Source: an uncultured Chloroflexota bacterium (GTDB lineage Bacteria > Chloroflexota > Limnocylindria > Limnocylindrales > Limnocylindraceae). From it: DNA of 5,156 nucleotides. The first letter of the stretch is position 1; the number at the start of each line of letters is the position of its first letter. Location of the stretch: assembly GCA_903851225.1 (NCBI GenBank), contig CAINNT010000080.1, forward strand, positions 1 through 5,156. Direction: 5' to 3'. This document shows, piece by piece, positions 1-4,968 of this stretch. A program made the position numbers and the translations under genes. Below the pieces are notes generated by a model, which was given only the letters and a program-made list of their open reading frames with translations, was not told the DNA's origin and did no database searches.

Positions 1-56
1 CACCAAGGTTGAACATCGCCTCGTGGTTTTGAAGCTCCGCTGCTTGCTCCCACCAC
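1..56. repeat. Copy A of a 56-bp direct repeat shared by two adjacent paralogues
   Basis: Positions 1-56 match 621-676 at 54 of 56 bases (differences at 26 and 36). Both copies encode the same part of a Sel1-like repeat on the minus strand, centred on QNHEAMFNLG. The match may extend left of the window. Confidence 0.85.
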
Positions 57-514
57 GCCGCGGCCAACTCCGCGTCGCCCCCAGGCGTAGCCGTTCCATG
101 CCCGAAGCGAGCATCCATACCGAGGCGCACCATCGCATCAGCATCGCCGAGATCAGCGGCTTTCCGCCACCAGAACGTCCGCAGCGCCACGTCGTCGGGT
201 TGATCTGCGAGGCCATTGCCGTTTCCGTAGTCACCAATTAGCACCATCGCCTTGGTGCTGCCATGGTCGGCAGCCTGTTCCCACCACGACCGAGCAGCTT
301 CAAAATTGCCCCACATGTCCATCCAATAGATGCCTAGAGCCGCCATCGCACCCGCATCGCCTAGATCAGCAGCCTTCTCCCACCAAGAACCGGCGAGATC
401 CAAGTTTCCCGCCTCCCAGGCAAGCTCGCCGAGGCTGAACATTGCCGTTGCATCACCTTGCTCGGCTAGCGCTTCGAGTGCGCGACTTTCGTCTTGTGCC
501 TGCTCATCACTCAC
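1..514 (-). CDS. Sel1/TPR-like repeat protein, C-terminus beyond the window edge
   Basis: An open frame of 171 codons that starts at GTG 514-512 and leaves the window at position 1. The start is supported by GGGAG at 523-527 (8-nt spacer) and by a 4-nt GTGA overlap with the stop of the gene upstream. The visible part holds Sel1-like helical repeats of the form GD-x-x-AM-x-x-LG ... WWE-x-AA-x-LG, with repeat anchors near residues 21, 53, 86, 124 and 163. Spacing is 32, 33, 38 and 39 residues, so the later repeats carry longer loops, as in true Sel1-like repeats. There is no signal peptide or membrane segment, so it is likely cytosolic. Such repeats form alpha-solenoids that bind proteins; no catalytic domain is seen. 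It is the third gene of the minus-strand operon and a paralogue of the gene before it. The partner and function are unknown. Confidence 0.85.
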   Translation of the reverse strand, partial: MSDEQAQDESRALEALAEQGDATAMFSLGELAWEAGNLDLAGSWWEKAADLGDAGAMAALGIYWMDMWGNFEAARSWWEQAADHGSTKAMVLIGDYGNGNGLADQPDDVALRTFWWRKAADLGDADAMVRLGMDARFGHGTATPGGDAELAAAWWEQAAELQNHEAMFNLG

Positions 515-1170
515 GAATCGAGCTCCCGCAATCGGTTTACCGCGTCCTCATCACCTAGAGCGGCAGCCTTCTCGAACCAGGCGCGCGCTTGTACGGCGTC
601 ACCGCACTCGTCTGCCAAGACACCAAGGTTGAACATCGCCTCGTGATTTTGAAGCCCCGCTGCTTGCTCCCACCACACTCGGGCGACGTCATCCTTACGG
701 GCACCGATCGCCTGATAACCGAGCATGTTCATCGCGCCCTCATCACCAAGCTCAGCCGCCTTCACGAACCACGCTTCTGCACCGACCAAGTCCCCAGCTT
801 CCTGATCTAGCAAACCGATTTGCGTCATGGCGCTGGCATCACCTTGGTTCGCAGCCTTCTCGTACCAGTCTCGCGCCGCGTTCGCATCGCCACGATCAGT
901 ACCTATATCGCCGAGTAGCAGCATCGCGAAAACGTTGGCCTGCACCGATGCTCGCCGCGCCCATTCTTCAGCGTCGTCGAGATTCCCAGACTCGTAGCTG
1001 AGAAGCGCGATCGCCACCATGGCACGCGAATCCCCGCGCTCAGCAAGCTGTCCCCACCACACGCGAGCCGTTTCGTAGTCACCGACCTCTTCGGCCATGG
1101 CCCCGAGGTCAAAGAGCGCATCCACATCACCGTCGTGGGCGCGGCGCTCAAGCTCGTCACGATCACTCAT
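511..1170 (-). CDS. Sel1/TPR-like repeat protein, 219 residues, six regular 32-residue repeats
   Basis: The protein is almost wholly repeats. The equivalent anchor residue (D or N in GD/QN-x-x-AM) falls at 15, 47, 79, 111, 143, 175 and 207, an exact 32-residue period without insertions. Each unit reads roughly GD-x-x-AM-x-x-LG ... GD-x-x-x-A-x-x-WW-x-x-AA-x-x. Known: Sel1-like and TPR repeats make two-helix solenoids that act as adaptors, and the usual units are about 36 and 34 residues, so 32 is short. There is no signal peptide, membrane span or catalytic motif. ATG 1170 is chosen because it overlaps the stop of the pentapeptide gene by 8 nt, and no strong Shine-Dalgarno precedes it, which points to translational coupling. 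Its own stop overlaps the next gene by 4 nt. Function unknown; a protein-binding scaffold is inferred. Confidence 0.9.
   Translation of the reverse strand: MSDRDELERRAHDGDVDALFDLGAMAEEVGDYETARVWWGQLAERGDSRAMVAIALLSYESGNLDDAEEWARRASVQANVFAMLLLGDIGTDRGDANAARDWYEKAANQGDASAMTQIGLLDQEAGDLVGAEAWFVKAAELGDEGAMNMLGYQAIGARKDDVARVWWEQAAGLQNHEAMFNLGVLADECGDAVQARAWFEKAAALGDEDAVNRLRELDS
523..527 (-). promoter_or_regulatory. Ribosome binding site for the GTG start at 514
   Basis: GGGAG on the minus strand, 8 nt before GTG 514-512. It lies inside the last codons of the preceding gene and fixes the start of the third gene at the GTGA overlap. Confidence 0.6.
621..676. repeat. Copy B of the 56-bp direct repeat
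   Basis: Second copy of the sequence at 1-56, inside the 219-residue Sel1-like gene. Similarity stops abruptly at its right-hand side (677), while the rest of the two genes is clearly diverged. This suggests recent duplication or gene conversion between repeat units. Confidence 0.85.
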
Positions 1171-1666
1171 GCGTCGAACCGTCTGGCATCTTCGCGCCAG
1201 TGAGAATCGCGCCTTTGAAGTCGCTATCGGTCACACCCGTGAGGTCCGCGTGGGAGAGATTGGCGCCGGCGAATTGCACCTCCTCAACGGACGTGTTCTG
1301 CAGTGATGCGCCGGTTAGATCCGCATTCGAAAAGTCGGCCGAGTACAGCGACGCCCACTCGATCTTCGCGTCAATCAGCGTCGCCCCGGCGAAGGAGACG
1401 AATCCGAGGTACGCCGATGTCAGGTCCGCGTTGGTCAGATTCGCGTCTCGGAGATTCGCTGAGGCAAGTTGCGCATCGGACAGATTTGCGCCTGTGAGAT
1501 TCGCTCCACTGAGATTCGCAAGATGAAGTTCGGCCCCCGATAGATCAACGTTCCTGAGGTCGGCGCCGCTGAGGTTTGCGCCAACTAGGTTCGCGTGGTG
1601 CAGGGTTTCGCCAGAGCGCAGTATCTCGAGCGCTTCGTACCCGAAGAGGTTCGCCGTGTCGTCCAT
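1163..1666 (-). CDS. Pentapeptide-repeat protein, 167 residues
   Basis: From residue 25 to 144 the protein is 24 uninterrupted pentapeptides of the A-(N/D)-L-x-x type. A three-residue slip follows, then three more units (SDFKG, AILTG, AKMPD). Known: such repeats fold as a right-handed quadrilateral beta-helix. Some, such as MfpA (about 183 residues) and Qnr (about 218), mimic DNA and bind DNA gyrase, but most family members have no known role. Residues 1-24 form a short non-repeat cap. The frame is open well upstream, but residues before ATG 1666 look non-coding and lack repeats. ATG 1666 sits 6 nt after a plausible -10 element, consistent with a leaderless transcript. It is the first gene of the minus operon and overlaps the next by 8 nt. 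Likely cytosolic. Gyrase binding is only one possibility. Confidence 0.88.
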   Translation of the reverse strand: MDDTANLFGYEALEILRSGETLHHANLVGANLSGADLRNVDLSGAELHLANLSGANLTGANLSDAQLASANLRDANLTNADLTSAYLGFVSFAGATLIDAKIEWASLYSADFSNADLTGASLQNTSVEEVQFAGANLSHADLTGVTDSDFKGAILTGAKMPDGSTHE

Positions 1667-1672
1667 GTCTTG

Positions 1673-1701
1673 ACGATACGAAACGAACGGCCTCGGTGCA
1701 A
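1673..1701 (-). promoter_or_regulatory. Putative leaderless promoter of the pentapeptide operon
   Basis: On the minus strand TTGCAC (1701-1696) is followed after exactly 17 nt by TATCGT (1678-1673), which fits the actinobacterial -10 pattern TAnnnT. ATG 1666 begins 6 nt after the -10, so transcription would start at or next to the start codon. This explains the absence of a Shine-Dalgarno sequence there. The -35 match is only partial. Confidence 0.45.
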
Positions 1702-1902
1702 GTCGTGCGTTTTCGAAACCGGCTGGTGCACCCGACCTCCATGGTTCTCCAGCGCCCACCTGCGCGCGTACCGCGAGTTTCGCAGGATTTTCCAACACGT
1801 CGTTCGGTGATGCGAAGTGCTTACACCCCATTTTCGGCGGTTGAAATGCCTGCTTCTCGCGTGTTCTCATACGCATCGTCATACCCATGACGTTGGCAAT
1901 GC

Positions 1903-1910
1903 GAGGGAGA
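1903..1910 (+). promoter_or_regulatory. Ribosome binding site for the GTG start at 1919
   Basis: GAGGGAGA lies 8 nt before GTG 1919-1921. It selects this start over in-frame starts further upstream (from 1817), whose translation (rich in H, T and C) looks non-coding. Confidence 0.75.
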
Positions 1911-1918
1911 AACAGTCG

Positions 1919-2812
1919 GTGGGAATCTTCGACCGGAAGCAACGCAAGGAACGCGATCGACAGGCAGCTGAGGAACGTGCACTGCACTCCGCGGTCGACG
2001 ATCCGGCTGCTGTTTGGATCGCGTATCTGAATGGGAGCGATGGTGCTGGCCTGTCACAAGACGTGCTGGAACAGGTCGTGGGCACGCGCCTTGATCGCGC
2101 CGCGCTCGCGCGTATTGGAAGCTCGATCTCGTACCGCGAAGATGCGTGCGTGTGGTGGATGCGAGCAGCGGCCGTCGGCGACGTGCCATCGATGGTGGCG
2201 ATGGCCACCGAGCGACCTGAGGGAGATCTCCCCGGCTATGAGGCGAGCATGAGCAGCCAGGTGTGGGTCAGATACGCGGGCTTGCTCGGCGAGACAGAGC
2301 TTTGGGAGGAGCGGGGCAATCAAGAACTCGATGCGGCACCGGGGCGCAGAGAGAATCGGGAGGGAATCAAAGCCGCACGAGCCGGAGACACGGCGAGCGC
2401 CCAAGCAGCGTTCGAAGATGCGCTCGCTGCTGGCCGCACCGACGCGCTGGTGATGCTCTCGCTGTTGGCCAGCGCGGATAGCGATGAGGCGCGTGCCGCT
2501 CAGTACCTCGAGCGCGCAGCGGCGGAGTCTCTGACTGCGAGCTTCTGGCTGGGCGTCCGTGCCGACTGCGCGGGCGAGACCGACACCGCCAAGACGTGGT
2601 ACGAGCACACCATCAAACTCGCATTCCCAGTCCCCACCGAAGATGAGCCGCAAGTCCTGGATACGGAATTCCTTTTCATGGACGGTAAGGACGAGGTGCT
2701 TCATGCGATGGCAGCGCGTTACTGCCTCGGCGCGCTGGCCTGGCGCGACGGCGACCGGGATCGTGCACGCGAGCTGTGGGAGACGTTCGATGCCGTTGAC
2801 TGGAACCTTTGA
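1919..2812 (+). CDS. Sel1/TPR-like repeat protein, 297 residues
   Basis: The product begins (M)GIFDRKQRKERDRQ, a short basic, hydrophilic N-terminus, and has no signal peptide or membrane span. Degenerate helical repeats follow: around residues 74-95 (CVWWMRAAAVGD), 156-183 (GDTASAQAAFEDALAAG), 189-215 (ARAAQYLERAAAE), 219-235 (AKTWYEHTIKLA) and 276-290 (GDRDRARELWETF). The repeats are more diverged than in the minus-strand genes. Residues 96-150, and an acidic loop near 237-258, do not fit the repeat. A solenoid that binds a protein partner is inferred; no enzyme motif is visible. It is the first gene of the plus operon, 32 nt before the next gene, and divergent from the pentapeptide operon. 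The start rests on the GAGGGAGA site. Confidence 0.85.
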   Translation: MGIFDRKQRKERDRQAAEERALHSAVDDPAAVWIAYLNGSDGAGLSQDVLEQVVGTRLDRAALARIGSSISYREDACVWWMRAAAVGDVPSMVAMATERPEGDLPGYEASMSSQVWVRYAGLLGETELWEERGNQELDAAPGRRENREGIKAARAGDTASAQAAFEDALAAGRTDALVMLSLLASADSDEARAAQYLERAAAESLTASFWLGVRADCAGETDTAKTWYEHTIKLAFPVPTEDEPQVLDTEFLFMDGKDEVLHAMAARYCLGALAWRDGDRDRARELWETFDAVDWNL

Positions 2813-2844
2813 TGTTGCACGAGTGAGGAAGAGGCGGGCACCGG

Positions 2845-3639
2845 GTGTTTGACGAAGAGGAATACGAGCAGCGCGCGAATGCCGGCGAGACGGAAGCGAT
2901 GAAGGCTCTCGCTTTACGCGAGGCTCGACGCGGCAACAACGACGCCGCGCGAGAGTGGTACCAGCGCGCCATCGCACTCGGCGACGCCTACGCGATGTCC
3001 GGGCTCGGCTGGCAGTATCGCCTTGAAGGCGACCCAGAAGCCGCCCGACACCTGCTCGAGCAGGCAGCCGACCTCGGCAACGAATACGCGCTCTTCAGTC
3101 TGGGTGTCATTGCACTCGCCGGCCCCGATACCAAAGTGCTTGAACTCATTGATGAGGCCTCTGCCACCGACAAACTGTCAAGCACCGATGAACGCGCGTT
3201 ACGCGGCCGGGCCGGAAACGGCGATATTGAAGCACGCGCGCGACTCGTAATCGCAAGCCTCCCGATCGTCGCCGCAGCGGCCAGGCACGCTGGCGAGAAT
3301 GCACTTCAGGCGGACGTCATGCGTCACGGGATCGCCACCCTCCTCGAGGGAACCAGGAGCTTCGACAATCGCCACGACGTCGAATTCGCCGCTTACATGC
3401 TCCCCGGCATTCGAGGCGCCTACGGCCGTCGAGGCGCACGGAACCAGTCGGCTCAGGCACTACTCGACAACTTATGGATCATCATCGACGGCCAGCGCAC
3501 CTTCGACATTGCACTTGGCGTCGATGTAGGTGATCTGAATGAAGTCCGGCGCTGGTGGGAACAGGGAGCAGCACACGGCGGCGAGTACACCACTGCGGCT
3601 CTAGCGCGACTCGACTGGGAGATCACAGGGCTACCGTGA
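2845..3639 (+). CDS. Sel1/TPR-like repeat protein with a non-repeat middle region, 264 residues
   Basis: It starts at GTG 2845, 10 nt after AGGAAGAGG (2826-2834). The N-terminal part has three repeat anchors in the 32-residue period of the 219-residue paralogue (residues 15, 47 and 79; for example EWYQRAIALGDAYAMSGLG). Residues from about 90 to 225 do not follow the repeat. They include an Ala-rich, probably helical stretch at 127-165 and a segment with several aromatic and acidic residues at 172-225. A last unit, RRWWEQGAAHGGEYTTAALARL, closes the protein near 235-256. No transmembrane or catalytic motif is seen. It is the second gene of the plus operon and ends 6 nt from the convergent integrase stop, with no terminator between. 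The middle region could be a separate domain or worn-down repeats. Confidence 0.85.
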   Translation: MFDEEEYEQRANAGETEAMKALALREARRGNNDAAREWYQRAIALGDAYAMSGLGWQYRLEGDPEAARHLLEQAADLGNEYALFSLGVIALAGPDTKVLELIDEASATDKLSSTDERALRGRAGNGDIEARARLVIASLPIVAAAARHAGENALQADVMRHGIATLLEGTRSFDNRHDVEFAAYMLPGIRGAYGRRGARNQSAQALLDNLWIIIDGQRTFDIALGVDVGDLNEVRRWWEQGAAHGGEYTTAALARLDWEITGLP

Positions 3640-3645
3640 GGACGA

Positions 3646-4773
3646 CTAGTACTTGGTTGTAGAAAGCAACTCCCGAGCATCATCGTGCCATCCATCAGCG
3701 GACTTGACGTACCAATCCATGCTGGTCTCAACGCTCGCGTGACCAAGCAGGTCACGAAGTTGGTCCGGTGGCAGACATTTCGCCGCACGCGATGCGAATG
3801 AATGCCGACAGACATGCAGGCTGATTGGCTCTAGTCCAGCCTCCAACTGAGCCTCGCGCGCCTGTTTGCGATACGAGCTATACGAAAACGACCTTGAGGC
3901 CATCTCGCCGTGGAAGAGGAACCCTGTTGAAGAGGCGACCATCATCGAGGGTTCCAGATACGGAAGCAGCTCGTCGACGATAGGAACCGTTCGCTCGCGA
4001 CCATTCTTCGTGGTGTCAATCGTGCCTGTGGGGAAGTCAACCGATCGCGTGACCGCAATCTCGCGCGCGTCTAGGTCGACATCGCCAGGCCTGAGTGCCC
4101 CGATCTCTCCGGCTCTGAGGCCCGTGTAGAGCGCAACTGCGAACACCCGAGCGACGTGATCGGGCAAAACTTTGAGAACTTCTTCGCCTTGCTCCCACGA
4201 CACATATCGCTTGCGAGGCCCGTTGATCTTCGGCAAGCGAATGTGGTCAAAAGGGGACGCCGCAATCTCTCGATTGCGAACAGCCTCTGCGTACATCACG
4301 CGAAGCGGCATGAGCCGATTGCGGATTGTCGAACCGGATACGCCTTCCTTGGCCCAAGCAGCTGCTCGTCGCTCAATCACTCTGCCGGTCAACTCGTCCA
4401 TGCGCAGGTGTCCGAACTCGGGAATCACCGTGCCGCGAAGAAGGTGCACGTATGAACGGGTCACTGACGCCTTGTATGGCTCGCTCTTACGGTTCAGCAC
4501 GCGATTTGCCTCGAGGTCCTCGATGAATGCCAATGCGACTACTTCGATCAGCTGGTGACTCTCGTGCACTTGGCCCTGGGCGTTGGCAAGGCGCCACGCG
4601 TCGCGCTGTGCCACAGCGAGAGCGCGGTTCGGAAGAGTCCGGCGGCGAAGCTTGCCGCCGACCGATACAGCGACTTCCCACGATGGTTCGCAGGAGCAGC
4701 GCTTGGTCGAATCAGCATGCGTGGCGCACGCGCGCGTGTGCCGCGCACGGATTCCGCGAAGATTCTTTGGCAT
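3646..4773 (-). CDS. int: Tyrosine recombinase (phage-type integrase), 375 residues
   Basis: It catalyses site-specific integration and excision of the element, here probably at the adjacent tRNA-Arg(CCT) site. The catalytic set is complete: R220 (TGLRAGEI), K256 (TTKNGRERTVP), H320 and R323 (HVCRHSFAS), H345 (LGHAS) and nucleophile Y355 (MDWYVKS). Order: an N-terminal arm-binding region (about 1-65) with Cys16, Cys26 and Cys28, as in many actinobacterial integrases; a core-binding SAM-like domain (about 70-180); and the catalytic domain (about 187-370). ATG 4773 is chosen because GGAAGGA (4789-4783) precedes it by 9 nt. Longer in-frame starts at 4821 and 4866 lack a well-spaced ribosome site. 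The gene is convergent with the plus operon. A leader hairpin overlaps its ribosome site. Length and motifs give no sign of decay. No excisionase gene is visible. Confidence 0.96.
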   Translation of the reverse strand: MPKNLRGIRARHTRACATHADSTKRCSCEPSWEVAVSVGGKLRRRTLPNRALAVAQRDAWRLANAQGQVHESHQLIEVVALAFIEDLEANRVLNRKSEPYKASVTRSYVHLLRGTVIPEFGHLRMDELTGRVIERRAAAWAKEGVSGSTIRNRLMPLRVMYAEAVRNREIAASPFDHIRLPKINGPRKRYVSWEQGEEVLKVLPDHVARVFAVALYTGLRAGEIGALRPGDVDLDAREIAVTRSVDFPTGTIDTTKNGRERTVPIVDELLPYLEPSMMVASSTGFLFHGEMASRSFSYSSYRKQAREAQLEAGLEPISLHVCRHSFASRAAKCLPPDQLRDLLGHASVETSMDWYVKSADGWHDDARELLSTTKY

Positions 4774-4782
4774 GGGGGTCGT

Positions 4783-4837
4783 TCCTTCCACTAGTACCGG
4801 TTTAGGAGGTGCGCCGGACATCACCTCAGTGGAAGGA
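4783..4837 (-). promoter_or_regulatory. Leader hairpin that sequesters the integrase ribosome binding site
   Basis: In the minus-strand RNA, TCCTTCCACT (4837-4828) pairs perfectly with AGTGGAAGGA (4792-4783). Immediately inside it GAGGTG (4827-4822) pairs with CACCTC (4811-4806), closing a 10-nt loop. A 13-nt bulge (4805-4793) separates the two stems on one side. The 3' arm contains GGAAGGA, the Shine-Dalgarno of the integrase. Known: several mobile elements hide recombinase ribosome sites in this way to block expression from read-through transcripts. The same inverted repeat could instead be a DNA binding site for integrase or an accessory protein. Confidence 0.65.
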
Positions 4838-4924
4838 CCGTTGGTGAGGCTTTCGCAACTACGCACGTACTACGCGCAGTCACGGAATCCCAGTGCTCAA
4901 GCGGGTCTCAGGTCGGTTCTTGGA
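4838..4924. other. Element-side attachment arm between integrase leader and attR core
   Basis: No gene is seen here. The stretch contains ACTACGC twice, at 4858-4864 and 4869-4875, spaced 11 bp (one helical turn), which could be arm-type integrase sites. An integrase promoter should lie here or within the leader, but I found no convincing -35/-10 pair on the minus strand. Confidence 0.35.
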
Positions 4925-4968
4925 GTTTCCTAAACCGCGTGTCGCATGTTCGAGTCATGCCGGGGGCA
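4925..4968 (+). other. attR: displaced 3' part of tRNA-Arg(CCT)
   Basis: The sequence reads as a tRNA from the anticodon loop to the discriminator: loop TTCCTAA (4927-4933, anticodon CCT at 4929-4931), anticodon 3' stem ACCGC (4934-4938), variable loop GTGTC, T stem GCATG/CATGC around loop TTCGAGT (4944-4960), acceptor 3' strand CGGGGGC (4961-4967) and discriminator A 4968. The 5' half is missing: no D arm or GCCCCCG acceptor strand precedes it, and 4922-4926 (GGAGT) does not properly pair with ACCGC. It is therefore not a working tRNA but the roughly 44-bp identity block used for integration. The left boundary assumes a host anticodon stem complementary to ACCGC. Confidence 0.8.

Larger units (their letters stand above)
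1667..1918. promoter_or_regulatory. Divergent intergenic control region of the two repeat-protein operons
   Basis: This 252-bp gap separates the starts at 1666 (minus) and 1919 (plus). It holds the leaderless promoter described separately, the 8-bp palindromes TTTCGAAA (1711-1718) and GGTGCACC (1725-1732) just upstream of its -35, and an imperfect 12-bp tandem repeat (1867-1890) ahead of the plus operon. For the plus operon only a weak promoter is seen: TTGAAA at 1841-1846 and TCTCAT at 1865-1870, 18 nt apart. No gene is supported in this gap. Confidence 0.55.
1..4968. mobile_element. Right end of an integrative element inserted at tRNA-Arg(CCT), left end outside window
   Basis: Seen: a complete tyrosine recombinase gene whose 5' end lies about 150 bp from a displaced 3' part of a tRNA-Arg(CCT) gene. 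Known: tyrosine integrases often recombine within the 3' half of tRNA genes, leaving a whole tRNA at one end of the element and a 3' remnant at the other. The remnant is on the plus strand and lacks the 5' half on its left side, so the element lies to the left. No tRNA occurs elsewhere in the window, so the other end is beyond position 1. The five repeat-protein genes are then cargo. No excisionase, replication, conjugation or phage structural gene is visible, so the class (integrated plasmid, prophage remnant, genomic island) cannot be decided. Confidence 0.65.

Noticed and set aside
1700..1735. TTTCGAAA with nearby GGTGCACC as a possible tRNA remnant or second att site
   Set aside because: The flanking bases do not form T-arm or anticodon stems, and the sequence does not match the attR core. 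It is treated only as a pair of short palindromes.
1817..1918. A longer N-terminus for the plus-strand gene from 1817
   Set aside because: The added residues are His/Thr/Cys-rich and non-conserved in look, while GTG 1919 has a strong, well-spaced ribosome site and gives a typical (M)GIFDRK start.
1667..1987. A longer pentapeptide protein starting at 1987
   Set aside because: The extra 107 residues have no pentapeptides, look non-coding and would overlap the start and ribosome site of the divergent gene at 1919.
2054..2977. A 307-codon open frame on the minus strand
   Set aside because: It lies antisense across two well-supported repeat-protein genes, its translation is rich in R, C and H with no repeat or motif, and such long antisense frames are common in high-GC DNA.
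3600..3680. A bidirectional terminator between the convergent stops
   Set aside because: Only 6 nt separate the stops, and no stem with a T-run is visible on either strand nearby.
3645..4797. ACTAGTAC octamers at 3645-3652 and 4790-4797 flanking the integrase gene
   Set aside because: Many 8-mers recur by chance in 5 kb, and the flanks do not match beyond the octamer. The position is suggestive but not evidence of a cassette.
4774..4866. Longer integrase starts at 4866 or 4821
   Set aside because: No well-spaced ribosome site precedes them (GAGGTG abuts the 4821 ATG directly), and the extra residues fall in the leader hairpin. The family's N-terminal region begins naturally after 4773.
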